Shown in pieces: positions 17,289 through 25,537 of a stretch of 42,058 bases of DNA; positions within the stretch are counted from its first letter, which is position 1, and each line of letters opens with the position of its first letter. Below the pieces are notes generated by a model. The model saw nothing but the letters and a program-made list of their open reading frames with translations. It did not search any database and had not been told where the DNA came from. This DNA comes from Azonexus sp. (GTDB lineage: Bacteria > Pseudomonadota > Gammaproteobacteria > Burkholderiales > Rhodocyclaceae). The stretch covers positions 1-42,058 of the forward strand of contig JAIRKE010000030.1 in the NCBI GenBank assembly GCA_031260295.1. Reading direction: 5' to 3'. The position numbers were made by a program, and so were the translations under genes.

Positions 17289-18979
17289 CAGGCGACCTCC
17301 ATTGCTGTTGTTTTGGCCTTGCCGTGGATGCGACCTGCGTAGACGCGATCCTTGAACGGGGTGATGCCGATGCGATCGAAGGTGTCGATGAACCGCTCGT
17401 CGGCATGACGATGGCCGATATAGACTTGGATGATCTTGGCCACCACCTCCGGCATTTCCTCGGCCGGGAAGGCGGGGCCGATCACTTTGCCGAGTCGGGC
17501 CTCGTTGCCCTGGCGGCCGCCGAGCGTGACCTGGTAGAACTCGGCGTCGTTCCTGTCCACGCCGAGCACGCCGATGTGGCCGATGTGATGATGGCCGCAG
17601 GCATTCATGCAGCCGGAGATGTTGAGGTCGATTTCGCCGATGTCGAACAGATAGTCGAGGTCGTCGAAGCGTTGCTGGATGGCGTTGGTGATGGGGATCG
17701 ACTTGGCGTTGGCGAGGTCGCAGAAATCGCCGCCCGGGCAGCAGATGATGCCAGTTAGCAGGCCGATGTTCGGCGTCGCCAGGCCGGCGCCCCGGGCGGT
17801 CAGCCACAGGGCGTAGAGATGGGCTTCGCGGACGTCGGCCAGGATGATGTTCTGTTCGTGCGCGATGCGCAGTTCGCCGAAGCTGAAGTGAGTGGCCAGG
17901 TCGGCGACGATGTCCATCTGATCCGAGGAGATGTCGCCCGGCGGCGCGCCGTGCTTTTTCAGCGACAGGGTCACGGCACGGTAGCCGGCGACGCGGTGCG
18001 GGTGCGTGCACCGTTCCAGCCAGCGGGCGAAGGCGGTATTTTCTTGGCGATGCCGGGTGAAGGCGGCGTCCTCGACGGTGGAGGGTTGGTAAGCCGGTGC
18101 CACGAAATGCGCGGCGACGCGGTCGTACTCGGCCTGGGTGATGGTTGCCGGGCCACCTTTGCCATGTGCCCATTCGGCTTCGACCTGGCGGGTAAATTCT
18201 TCGACGCCGAGCGCTTGGACGAGAATCTTGATGCGCGCCTTGAAGGCGTTGTCGCGTCGTCCGAAGCGGTTGTAGACACGCAGAATTGCCTCGCAGTAGC
18301 TGAGGATGTGCTGCCAGGGCAGGAATTCGCGCACCACCTGGCCACGGATGGGCGTGCGACCCAAGCCGCCGCCAACGATCACGCTGAAGCCGGTTTCGCC
18401 ATTCTCCTGCTTCAGATGCAGGCCGATGTCGTGGAACCAGGTGACGGCACGGTCCTCCCACGTACCGGAAATGGCGATCTTGAATTTGCGGGGCAGGAAG
18501 GTGAATTCCGGGTGGAAGGTGGACCACTGGCGCAAAATCTCGGCCAGCGGGCGCGGATCGATGATTTCGTCGGCGGCGACGCCGGCGAACGGGTCGGTGG
18601 TGATGTTGCGCACGCAATTGCCGGAAGTCTGGATGGCGTGCATGTCGACCGCCGCCAGTTCGGCCAGGATGTCGGGCACATCCTCGATCTTCGGCCAGTT
18701 GAGTTGTAGGTTTTGGCGGGTCGTGAAATGGCCGTAGCCGCGGTCGTACTGGCGGGCGACGCGGGCCAGGGTGCGCAATTGCGTCGAACTCAGCATGCCG
18801 TAAGGCACGGCGATGCGGAACATCGGTGCGTGGCGCTGGATATAGAGGCCGTTCTGCAGACGCAGCGGACGGAATTCGTCGTCGGTCAACTCGCCCGATC
18901 GCCAGCGCCGGACCTGATCACGGAACTGGGCGACGCGCTCGTTGACCAACTGGCGGTCGATGGCATCGTATTGGTACAT
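17288..18979 (-). CDS. cysI: Sulfite reductase hemoprotein (nitrite/sulfite reductase family)
   Basis: This 563-residue enzyme carries out the six-electron reduction of sulfite to sulfide. The siroheme/[4Fe-4S] ligands are visible as Cys414-X5-Cys420 (CCPGGDFC) and Cys457-X3-Cys461 (GCMNACGHH). Substrate-binding arginine regions appear as HFTTRQNLQLNWP and TSGNCVRNITTDP. I chose MYQYDAIDRQLVNERV as start because AGGA lies 8 bases before it; in-frame ATGs at 18988 and 19012 would add short unlike tails. It heads the operon with DUF934 and cysH, divergent from cysB, behind an ATAAC/GTTAT dyad. Confidence 0.94.
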   Translation of the reverse strand: MYQYDAIDRQLVNERVAQFRDQVRRWRSGELTDDEFRPLRLQNGLYIQRHAPMFRIAVPYGMLSSTQLRTLARVARQYDRGYGHFTTRQNLQLNWPKIEDVPDILAELAAVDMHAIQTSGNCVRNITTDPFAGVAADEIIDPRPLAEILRQWSTFHPEFTFLPRKFKIAISGTWEDRAVTWFHDIGLHLKQENGETGFSVIVGGGLGRTPIRGQVVREFLPWQHILSYCEAILRVYNRFGRRDNAFKARIKILVQALGVEEFTRQVEAEWAHGKGGPATITQAEYDRVAAHFVAPAYQPSTVEDAAFTRHRQENTAFARWLERCTHPHRVAGYRAVTLSLKKHGAPPGDISSDQMDIVADLATHFSFGELRIAHEQNIILADVREAHLYALWLTARGAGLATPNIGLLTGIICCPGGDFCDLANAKSIPITNAIQQRFDDLDYLFDIGEIDLNISGCMNACGHHHIGHIGVLGVDRNDAEFYQVTLGGRQGNEARLGKVIGPAFPAEEMPEVVAKIIQVYIGHRHADERFIDTFDRIGITPFKDRVYAGRIHGKAKTTAMEVA

Positions 18980-19035
18980 GGTGCGCATCCTAGCAGCAGC
19001 CATTTGTATCAAAAAGAATATTGGGTTAGATTGGT

Positions 19036-19050
19036 ATAACTTTGGGTTAT
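19036..19050. promoter_or_regulatory. Probable CysB operator between cysI and cysB
   Basis: ATAAC (19036-19040) and GTTAT (19046-19050) form an inverted repeat with a 5-base centre in the AT-rich 135-base spacer between divergent cysI and cysB. The same half-sites, at wider spacing, precede cysDN. A site here could control cysI and cysB autoregulation together. Binding is inferred from position and symmetry. Confidence 0.55.
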
Positions 19051-19114
19051 TAATTGCGGGTCATGGGTTGTCGGCCGGCGATAATGATCGGCAACCCACC
19101 TCGTGCCTTTCACC

Positions 19115-20053
19115 ATGAAACTTCAGCAATTGCGTTACATCGTCGAGATCCGGCGCCAGGGGCTCAATGTCTCGGAGGCGGCGGAATCGCTGTACACCTC
19201 GCAGCCGGGCATCTCCAAGCAGGTCAAGCTGCTGGAGGATGAACTCGGGATAACCATCTTCGAGCGCAGCGGCAAGCGCTTCACCGGTGTCACCGAGCCA
19301 GGGCGGACGGTGCTGACCATCGCCGAGCGCATTCTTGCCGAAGCGGAAAATATCAAGCGCGCCTGCGCCGATTTCTCGGCCGGCGACAGTGGCCGCTTGG
19401 TGCTGGCAGCGACCCACACCCAGGCCCGCTACGCGTTGCCGGTCGTGGTCCGCGATTTCATCGCCCGCCATCCCGGCGTCAAGCTGGAAATGCACCAGGG
19501 CAGCCCGACGCAGATCGCCGAATGGGTGCTGGCCGGCGACGCCGACATCGGTATTGCTACCGAGGCGCTCGATCAGTATCCGCAACTGATCACGCTGCCG
19601 GTCCGCCAGTGGAGCCATTGCGTGATTGCGCCGAGCGCTCACCCGATACTGCAGCAACCGTTGTCGCTGCAAGAACTGGTCAAGTGGCCGTTGATCACCT
19701 ACGACACGGCATTCGCCGGGCGCTCGCGGATCAATCGGGCCTTCGAGCGCATCGACGCGACGCCGAACATCGTGCTGACTGCGCTCGATGCCGACGTGAT
19801 CAAGACCTACGTCGGCCTCGGCCTCGGCCTCGGCATCATCTCGGCACTGGCTGTCGACGAGCAGCGCGACAGCGGCCTGGCGGCCCTCGATGCCAGCCAT
19901 CTGTTCGAGTCGAATATCACCCGCCTGGCCTTGCGCCGCGGCACCTACCTGCGCCGCCATGATTACGACCTGATCGAGCTATTCGCCCCGCACCTGACGC
20001 GGCGGGTGGTCGAGTTGACCTTGCAGGGCGGCGGCGAAGCCTATCAACTATAA
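19115..20053 (+). CDS. cysB: LysR-type regulator CysB
   Basis: This 312-residue protein has an N-terminal winged helix (MKLQQLRYIVEIRRQGLNVSEAAESLYTSQPGISKQVKLLEDELG), the typical CysB opening, followed by the substrate-binding domain with THTQARYALPVVV, HQGSPTQIAEWVLAGDADIGIATEAL and TYDTAFAGRSRINRAF. CysB activates sulfate assimilation genes in response to acetylserine or sulfur limitation. The start at 19115 is preferred; an upstream ATG at 19103 adds four residues. It is divergent from the cysI operon, matching the expected autoregulated layout. Confidence 0.95.
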   Translation: MKLQQLRYIVEIRRQGLNVSEAAESLYTSQPGISKQVKLLEDELGITIFERSGKRFTGVTEPGRTVLTIAERILAEAENIKRACADFSAGDSGRLVLAATHTQARYALPVVVRDFIARHPGVKLEMHQGSPTQIAEWVLAGDADIGIATEALDQYPQLITLPVRQWSHCVIAPSAHPILQQPLSLQELVKWPLITYDTAFAGRSRINRAFERIDATPNIVLTALDADVIKTYVGLGLGLGIISALAVDEQRDSGLAALDASHLFESNITRLALRRGTYLRRHDYDLIELFAPHLTRRVVELTLQGGGEAYQL

Positions 20054-20119
20054 TTTCCGCGTTATTCACGCCGACGCGGGTAGCCGACAAGCTCCCGTCC
20101 AACCTTTGGAGTTTATTCA

Positions 20120-20965
20120 ATGAGTGCGGTGAGCGACGAACAGCAGTTGCAGTTGGAAAAACAGTTAAACGGAATCGACATTCCGCCTTGTCCGGCGATT
20201 TTGGTGGATATCCAGCGGGAACTGGAGAAAGACACGGACCAGCGAGAAATCGCTCGTTTGATCGGTCAGGACGTGGCCCTTGCCGGACATGTGATGTTGG
20301 TGGCCAATTCCCCGGCCTTCGGCAACAACAAGATCGGTTCCATTGCCCAGGCGCTGAACATTCTCGGTACCCGGCAGGTGTTCAATCTGGTCGTCTCGCA
20401 GCTCCTGAAAGCTTCCCTGTCCGGCGGCGCGTCCGCGCCGATGGAGCGCTTCTGGGAAACTTCGGCTCTGACCGCGCGGCTATCGGCCGAACTGGCCCGC
20501 CGCCTGCGCTGTGTCCGTCCCGACGTGGCCTACACCTTCGGGCTGTTCCACGATTGCGGCATCCCGTTGTTGATGAAGCGCTTCCCCGAGGTCCGCGCCG
20601 TGCTGGCCGAGGCCAATGCCTGCGAGGAGCGGCGGTTTACCGATGTCGAGGACCGGCATCTCGGCACCAACCATGCCGTCGTCGGCTACTTTCTCGCCCG
20701 CCGCTGGCGCCTGCCGGCCGAGGTGGCCAATGCCGTGTTGTACCACCACGACTATGCCGCGTTCGACACAGCGGGCCTGCTGACGCCGACCTCGCGGATG
20801 CTGATCGCCGTCACCGTGCTGGCCGAGCACATCATCCGCCTGCAAGCCGGCGATCATGTCTACCAGGAATGGAACAAGGCTCTGCCCTACGCCTGCCAGT
20901 TGTTCGGCCTGTCGCTGGGGGCGGTCGACGACCTGATCGAGGATATGCGCGACTGGTTAGTGTAG
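20120..20965 (+). CDS. HDOD domain signalling protein
   Basis: This 281-residue soluble protein has an HDOD domain over about residues 18-215 (IPPCPAILVDIQRELEKD, DVALAGHVMLVANSPAFG, IGSIAQALNILGTRQVFNLV, FWETSALTARLSAELA, FGLFHDCGIPLL). HDOD is a degenerate relative of HD phosphohydrolases used in signalling and gene regulation; catalytic activity is usually lost. The ATG follows TTTGGAGTTTATTCA, a good ribosome site. It runs 66 bases behind cysB and may be cotranscribed with it. A second HDOD protein is encoded 1.3 kb downstream on the other strand. Confidence 0.9.
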   Translation: MSAVSDEQQLQLEKQLNGIDIPPCPAILVDIQRELEKDTDQREIARLIGQDVALAGHVMLVANSPAFGNNKIGSIAQALNILGTRQVFNLVVSQLLKASLSGGASAPMERFWETSALTARLSAELARRLRCVRPDVAYTFGLFHDCGIPLLMKRFPEVRAVLAEANACEERRFTDVEDRHLGTNHAVVGYFLARRWRLPAEVANAVLYHHDYAAFDTAGLLTPTSRMLIAVTVLAEHIIRLQAGDHVYQEWNKALPYACQLFGLSLGAVDDLIEDMRDWLV

Positions 20966-20975
20966 TGCGCCCACA

Positions 20976-22196
20976 CTAGGGTGAGCGTCGCATGCGTGGC
21001 GCCGGGTCGCGCAGGATCAGCGTCGGCGCCGCGAAGGGGGCCAGGCGTTCGAGGAAATCGAGTAGTTCGAGTACCGGCGAATTTCTGAAGAAACGCGCCG
21101 CTGGCGTTTCCATCCAGATGCGGTCGGCCCAGGCGTACAACTCGTACGGCTGGTCGCCAAAGCCATCGCCGTCGCGGTCGAAACCTTCGTAGCCGTCCCA
21201 GGTGTTGCCCCACCAGACGTCGTTCATCGGGTCGCCGTCGCCGATGATGATCACTGGCCACAGGTTGTTCAGGAAGCTGTTGCCGATCGCCATGTGGCCG
21301 CCCTTGGCACCGTAGAAATACACGCCGGTAACGTTGTGGGCGACTACGTTATCGACGAAGACGATGCGGTTGAGCGGATGCATCGGCGAGTCGGCCATGA
21401 TGCCGTGGGCGCAATGCACGATTTCGTTGCCCTGGACCAGTGCCGCTGCGGTTTCCTTGAGCGCGACGCCGGCGCCGGAGGCTTCCATCGCGTGCCGGAT
21501 GCGGTTGCCGCGGACCACCAGGCCGTCGGAATTGAGCGCGATCACGCCGGTGGCGTTGCGTTCGAACAGGTTGCCCTCGATCAGGGTGCGCGGGGCGAAC
21601 AGCAGATTTATCGCCCGCCGGCTGTCGCGCACGTGGTTGCCGACGAAGCGGTTGCGTGGCGCGTTAGTGACGGTGATGTCGCGGATGTGGGCGATGTCGT
21701 TGCCTTCGATGCGGTTGCCGCTGCTATACCACAAGCGCAGGCCATCGCCGCGGTCGGCCGGGTCGGCATGGCGCGAGCGGATACGGTTGCCGCGGACGAC
21801 ACCGTTGTTACTGCGATGCAGGGAAATGCCGAACAACACGTCCTCGATCACGTTGTTCTCGATCAGCAGCTCGTTTCCCTCGGCCATCAGACCGCTGTCG
21901 AGGGCATCGTGCGAATCGCCGCTGTTCTTCAAGGTCAGGCCCCGTAGCGTGACCCGGTCGGCGCGCACGGTCAGTACCGTACCCTTGCCGCCAGCGTCGA
22001 CCACTACCTGACCGTCGCCGTCGAGGGTCAGCGTCTTGTTAATTACTGCTGGCCCGCTATAAATGCCGGGCGGCAGCTTCAACACGCTGCCGGGAGCGGC
22101 CACGTCGAGCCAGGGTTGCAGCGGCTGCGCAGCGCTCAGCGACAGCGGCAGGGTGGCAAACCAGGCGACGAGTAGCGGCAGGCAAGGCAGTTTCAT
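20976..22196 (-). CDS. nosD: NosD-like periplasmic right-handed beta-helix protein
   Basis: This 406-residue protein has a signal peptide (cleavage near LSAAQP) and a parallel beta-helix of CASH repeats rich in N-G-N and G-N patterns (NNVIEDVLFGISLHRSNNG, GNRIRSRHAD, GNRIEGNDIAHIRD). The C-terminal block VWWGNTWDGYEGFDRDGDGFGD followed by YELYAWADRIWMETPAARFFRNSPVLELLDF is characteristic of NosD, the periplasmic factor for Cu-site maturation of nitrous oxide reductase. No nosZ, nosF, nosY or nosL is nearby, so it is an orphan. It could serve a distant nos cluster or have another role. It converges with the HDOD gene with 10 bases between. Confidence 0.88.
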   Translation of the reverse strand: MKLPCLPLLVAWFATLPLSLSAAQPLQPWLDVAAPGSVLKLPPGIYSGPAVINKTLTLDGDGQVVVDAGGKGTVLTVRADRVTLRGLTLKNSGDSHDALDSGLMAEGNELLIENNVIEDVLFGISLHRSNNGVVRGNRIRSRHADPADRGDGLRLWYSSGNRIEGNDIAHIRDITVTNAPRNRFVGNHVRDSRRAINLLFAPRTLIEGNLFERNATGVIALNSDGLVVRGNRIRHAMEASGAGVALKETAAALVQGNEIVHCAHGIMADSPMHPLNRIVFVDNVVAHNVTGVYFYGAKGGHMAIGNSFLNNLWPVIIIGDGDPMNDVWWGNTWDGYEGFDRDGDGFGDQPYELYAWADRIWMETPAARFFRNSPVLELLDFLERLAPFAAPTLILRDPAPRMRRSP

Positions 22197-22265
22197 GCTG
22201 TCGGACTCTAGTCGGCGGATGCCGATCCGGCATTCACCTGTATCAATTTTGCCGGGGGCGGAAAT

Positions 22266-23582
22266 CTAGTCCCAATGCTCGGAAACCTCGCTGGCCCAGG
22301 CGGTGGCGGCCAGCAAGGCGCGGTTGACGGCATCGGCCGGGACGGCGAGGGCGTCGGCGCAGTAGGCGATGCGCGCGTGATCGAAGGCCTCGGCCGCTTC
22401 GACCAAGGCCAGCAGCGGCGCGTAGGTGCCTTCGCCGTGCAGCAGGGCGGCGCGGACATCCTCGGCCAGCGGTATTTCGTCGAGCAGTTCGGCCAGCGGC
22501 CGGCGCAGCAACTGTTCGAGGCAGGAGAAAATGCCGGTCAGGAACAGCGCGTCGGCAGGCTGGCCGGGCCGCACCCGGTCGCCCAGCAACTCCATCAGGC
22601 GGCCGCGAGTCAGGGCGCTTTCGATCAGCAGCCAGTCGCCGACAGCGGGTTCGCGTACCGAGAACAGCAGCACCGCCAGCCAGCGCATCAGGCGTTGCCG
22701 GCCGAGAATGGTCAGGGCTTGCGACAGCGACTCGATGCGGTGGTCGAGGCCGATCAGCGGCGAATTGAGGTAGCGCAGGATGCGGAAGGCGAGCGGCGGA
22801 TCCTGGCGCAGCGCGGCGGCGATTTCCGCCGTCTCGGCGTCGCTCTGGACCAGGCGCAGCACGTGCAGCAACTGCATCTTGTGCGGGTCAGTGGCGGTTT
22901 CGTCGGCATGCTGCAGCGTTTGCGCGGCGAAGCTGCCGTGGAAATAATCGAAATGCCACAGGTGGCAGAGGCGATATTCGTCGATGGTCTCGATGCCGGC
23001 GGCGAACAGGCCGGCCGGATGGTCGCGCCGGCCGGTGCGGAAGGCCGCCGAGAAATCGCGGATCAGGCTGGGTTCGGTGGCGGCGACATCGATGGCGCCG
23101 TAGTCGGCGAGGTGGATGATCTCGCTGAAGCTCGGATGCTTCGGCTGGCGGAACAGAGCGATGGCGATGCCGCGCTGGCGCAGCGCTTCGATGCGGGCAC
23201 CCAACTCCTCGTTTTGCGCCCCTCTGGCGCTTGGGGCCAGATCGAGCAGCAGGACCAGGTTCGTGCTACGCAGTTCGTCCACCGCCGCCAGGTCGAGGCT
23301 GGCCGAACTGAGCGGGACGAATGCCAGGCCGGCGTTCCAGGCGTCCGGGCTGGCATTCAGGGTGGACAGCAAGGCGCTATCGGCTTGCCGGACCGTGGCC
23401 GACAGCGTGTCGCCAGTGCGAAACAGATGACCGGCCAGTTGCCCTTGACGGTCGAACACGGCATCGCGACGGAGGAAGACGGCTCCGCCTTCCTCCGCCA
23501 CGGTCGTGGCCGGCGTTGTCGCCCGGCGCGCTGGCGTGGCCTGCGGCGGGACACTGAACAGCTTTTTCAGATGCTCGAACAC
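22266..23582 (-). CDS. EAL-like/HDOD two-domain signalling protein (YuxH type)
   Basis: This 438-residue protein has an N-terminal degenerate EAL-like half (AVFLRRDAVFDRQGQLAGHLFR up to about residue 210) and a C-terminal HDOD domain (about 225-430; MQLLHVLRLVQSDAETAEIAAALRQDPPLAFRILRYLNSP, IESLSQALTILGRQRLMRWL). EAL catalytic motifs are not evident, so it is probably a sensor or scaffold and not a c-di-GMP hydrolase. The start is GTG at 23582, chosen because GGAG lies 6 bases upstream; the longer frame to 23762 runs into the neighbouring terminator and has no conserved sequence. It is transcribed away from ppiC with its own spacing. Confidence 0.85.
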   Translation of the reverse strand: MFEHLKKLFSVPPQATPARRATTPATTVAEEGGAVFLRRDAVFDRQGQLAGHLFRTGDTLSATVRQADSALLSTLNASPDAWNAGLAFVPLSSASLDLAAVDELRSTNLVLLLDLAPSARGAQNEELGARIEALRQRGIAIALFRQPKHPSFSEIIHLADYGAIDVAATEPSLIRDFSAAFRTGRRDHPAGLFAAGIETIDEYRLCHLWHFDYFHGSFAAQTLQHADETATDPHKMQLLHVLRLVQSDAETAEIAAALRQDPPLAFRILRYLNSPLIGLDHRIESLSQALTILGRQRLMRWLAVLLFSVREPAVGDWLLIESALTRGRLMELLGDRVRPGQPADALFLTGIFSCLEQLLRRPLAELLDEIPLAEDVRAALLHGEGTYAPLLALVEAAEAFDHARIAYCADALAVPADAVNRALLAATAWASEVSEHWD

Positions 23583-23593
23583 GGCTCGCTCCG

Positions 23594-23625
23594 GGCAAAA
23601 GAAATGCCCACCGGCGGGTGGGCAT
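23594..23625 (-). terminator. Intrinsic terminator of the PPIase gene
   Basis: ATGCCCACC (23604-23612) and GGTGGGCAT (23617-23625) form a perfect 9-bp stem with loop GGCG. On the minus strand it is followed by TTTCTTTTG, giving a rho-independent terminator about 40 bases after the ppiC-type gene stop and just before the ribosome site of the EAL/HDOD gene. Confidence 0.85.
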
Positions 23626-23667
23626 CGGACTCCCACGCAGAGGGCATGGTGGGTGGCCGGGACAGGC

Positions 23668-24453
23668 TCAGTTGACCTTGGCCTTGGCGCGCAGATCCTT
23701 GACCAGTTGCTCGATCTGCTGCTGGCTGGCGCGCTGTTGCAGTTGCTGCTTGACCTGCTCATACGGCGGCGGGCTGGCGGGGCGCGAATCTTCCACCTGG
23801 ATCACGTGGTAACCGAAGTCGGTCTTGACCGGGGTCTTGGTGTATTCGCCTTTTTTCAACTGGGGCAGGGCCTCGCCGAACGGTTTGACATAGGCGGCCG
23901 GCGAATTCCAGCCGAGATCGCCGCCATTGTCGCGGGAACCCGGATCCTTCGACTGTTTGGCCAGTTCCGAGAATTTCTCGCCCTTGTCGAGCTTGGCGAT
24001 GATCGCCTTGGCTTCGTCCTCTTTCTCGACCAGGATGTGGTGGACCTTGTATTCGGTTTCGCCGATGTTGGCCTTGATGGTTTCGTATTCGGCTTTCAGG
24101 CGTTCCTCGGTGATCGGGTTGGTGCGCACGTAATCGGTCAGGTAGGCGCGGATCAACACCGCCTGCTTGGCCAGTTCGACCTGGCCGGGCACCGTATCCT
24201 TCTTATCCAGGCCGCGCTTCTTGGCTTCCTGCGCCAGCAGCTCGCGGCGGATCAATTCTTCTTTCACGGCGTTTTGCAGTTCCGGGCCATCCTGGGCGCC
24301 CTGCGCCTTCTGCTCGGTCATGAAGGCGTCGTAGACGGACTGCGGGATCGCTTGGCCGTTGACGGTGGCGAAGGTTTTGTTCTGGGCCAGGAGCGGAGTG
24401 GAAACGATGGCGCCGGCAACGAGCAGGGCGGCCAGACGGGAGATCTTGTGCAT
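23668..24453 (-). CDS. Periplasmic parvulin-type peptidyl-prolyl isomerase
   Basis: This 261-residue protein has a signal peptide (MHKISRLAALLVAGAIVSTPLLAQ), an N-terminal SurA/PrsA-like chaperone segment (FATVNGQAIPQSVYDAFM and on) and a PpiC rotamase domain at about 133-225 (YKVHHILVEKEDEAKAIIAKL, SKDPGSRDNGGDLGW, FGYHVIQVEDSR). The Q-rich C-terminal helix is lysine-terminated. It helps fold outer-membrane or periplasmic proteins. The gene ends at a clear intrinsic terminator and appears monocistronic or the last of yciB-yciI-ppi, 122 bases after yciI. Confidence 0.93.
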   Translation of the reverse strand: MHKISRLAALLVAGAIVSTPLLAQNKTFATVNGQAIPQSVYDAFMTEQKAQGAQDGPELQNAVKEELIRRELLAQEAKKRGLDKKDTVPGQVELAKQAVLIRAYLTDYVRTNPITEERLKAEYETIKANIGETEYKVHHILVEKEDEAKAIIAKLDKGEKFSELAKQSKDPGSRDNGGDLGWNSPAAYVKPFGEALPQLKKGEYTKTPVKTDFGYHVIQVEDSRPASPPPYEQVKQQLQQRASQQQIEQLVKDLRAKAKVN

Positions 24454-24575
24454 GTAATGTCCTTCGGATGAGGGAAACGAAAATTATACTTCTTCGCGGG
24501 GCAAGTGTTGATGCTTAACGCATTGAAGTGGCCGAGCATCAAGTCGCCAGCAGCATCATAGACGACTTTTCGCCA

Positions 24576-24878
24576 TCAGGTTGGCAGGACCCTGTTGAAT
24601 GGCTTGACGGCGACGTTGGCATAGACGCCGGCGGCGACGTAGGGGTCGGCGTCGGCCCAGGCGCGGGCGTCGGTCAGCGACGCGAACTCGGCGATGATGA
24701 TGCTGCCCGAGAAGCCCGCCGGGCCGGGATCGGGCGAGTCGATCGCCGGGCAGGGGCCGGCCAGAATCAGGCGGCCCTCGGCCTGCAACGCCTGCAAGCG
24801 TTCGAGATGGGCGGGGCGGGCGGCCAGGCGGGCTTGCAGAGAACCCGGATGGTCCTCGCCGAGGATGGCGTAAAGCAT
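24576..24878 (-). CDS. yciI: YciI family protein
   Basis: This 100-residue protein has the YciI fold: [45 protein letters not shown] and [25 protein letters not shown]. The conserved His/Asp pair of the family ([15 protein letters not shown]) is present. Biochemical role is uncertain. Its ATG shares one base with the yciB stop (TAATG), and the yciB-yciI pair is a common neighbour set in proteobacteria. Confidence 0.93.
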   Translation of the reverse strand: MLYAILGEDHPGSLQARLAARPAHLERLQALQAEGRLILAGPCPAIDSPDPGPAGFSGSIIIAEFASLTDARAWADADPYVAAGVYANVAVKPFNRVLPT

Positions 24879-25486
24879 TATTGGTCTTCCTCGACGTATT
24901 TCGCCAGCAGCATCCCTTGGGCGAGGATGAAGAGCAGCATCAGGCCCATGCCGCCGAACAGTTTGAAATTGACCCAGGCATCGGTCGAGAAATTGAAGGC
25001 GACGATCAGGTTGAGCGCGCCCATGACGGCGAAGAAACCGATCCAGGAGAGATTCAGGCGATTCCAGACGACCTCGGGTAGCTTCATCTGTTCGCCGAGC
25101 ATGCCGCGGATGGCATTCTTCTTCATGACCAGGACGGCGAAGGCCATGCTGCCGGCGAATGCCCAGTAGAGGATGGTCGGCTTCCACTTGATGAAGGCTT
25201 CGTTCTGGAAGATCAGCGTCATGCCGCCGAAGACGACGACCAGCGCCAGGCTGAACCACAGCATCTTGTCCACCTTGCCGTGGCGGAAATGCACCCAGGC
25301 GATCTGGATGACGGTGGCGGCTATGACCACCACCGTGGCGAGCAGGATCGGCGCTTGCTGCGGACTGACGCTGGCCGAACCGAGCAGGGCGGCGACCCAG
25401 TCGGCGGCCAGTTCCGGCTGCTTTTCGGCGTACTTGAAGGCGCCGAAGAAGAGAATCACCGGGAAAAGGTCGAACAGTAGTTTCAT
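24878..25486 (-). CDS. yciB: Inner membrane-spanning protein YciB (septation protein A family)
   Basis: This 202-residue protein has about five to six membrane segments. It begins [20 protein letters not shown] and contains the family motifs [34 protein letters not shown] and [23 protein letters not shown]. It is linked to cell-envelope integrity and division; the older name is IspZ/septation protein A. Its translation is coupled to yciI. It is divergent from the HD-GYP regulator with a 51-base spacer. Confidence 0.95.
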   Translation of the reverse strand: MKLLFDLFPVILFFGAFKYAEKQPELAADWVAALLGSASVSPQQAPILLATVVVIAATVIQIAWVHFRHGKVDKMLWFSLALVVVFGGMTLIFQNEAFIKWKPTILYWAFAGSMAFAVLVMKKNAIRGMLGEQMKLPEVVWNRLNLSWIGFFAVMGALNLIVAFNFSTDAWVNFKLFGGMGLMLLFILAQGMLLAKYVEEDQ

Positions 25487-25537
25487 GGCGCGGCATTATA
25501 TACTTGATGATCTCACCGCCCGCCACCGTCTCCGCCC

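Noticed and set aside
19816..19836. Triple CTCGGC repeat in cysB
   Set aside because: It encodes a GLGLGLG glycine-leucine stretch that is part of the CysB fold; ordinary coding repeat, not a regulatory element.
22275..23675. 466-codon plus-strand ORF opposite the EAL/HDOD gene
   Set aside because: It is the antisense shadow of a gene with clear domains; the translation is Q/R/G-rich with no recognisable motif and no ribosome site.
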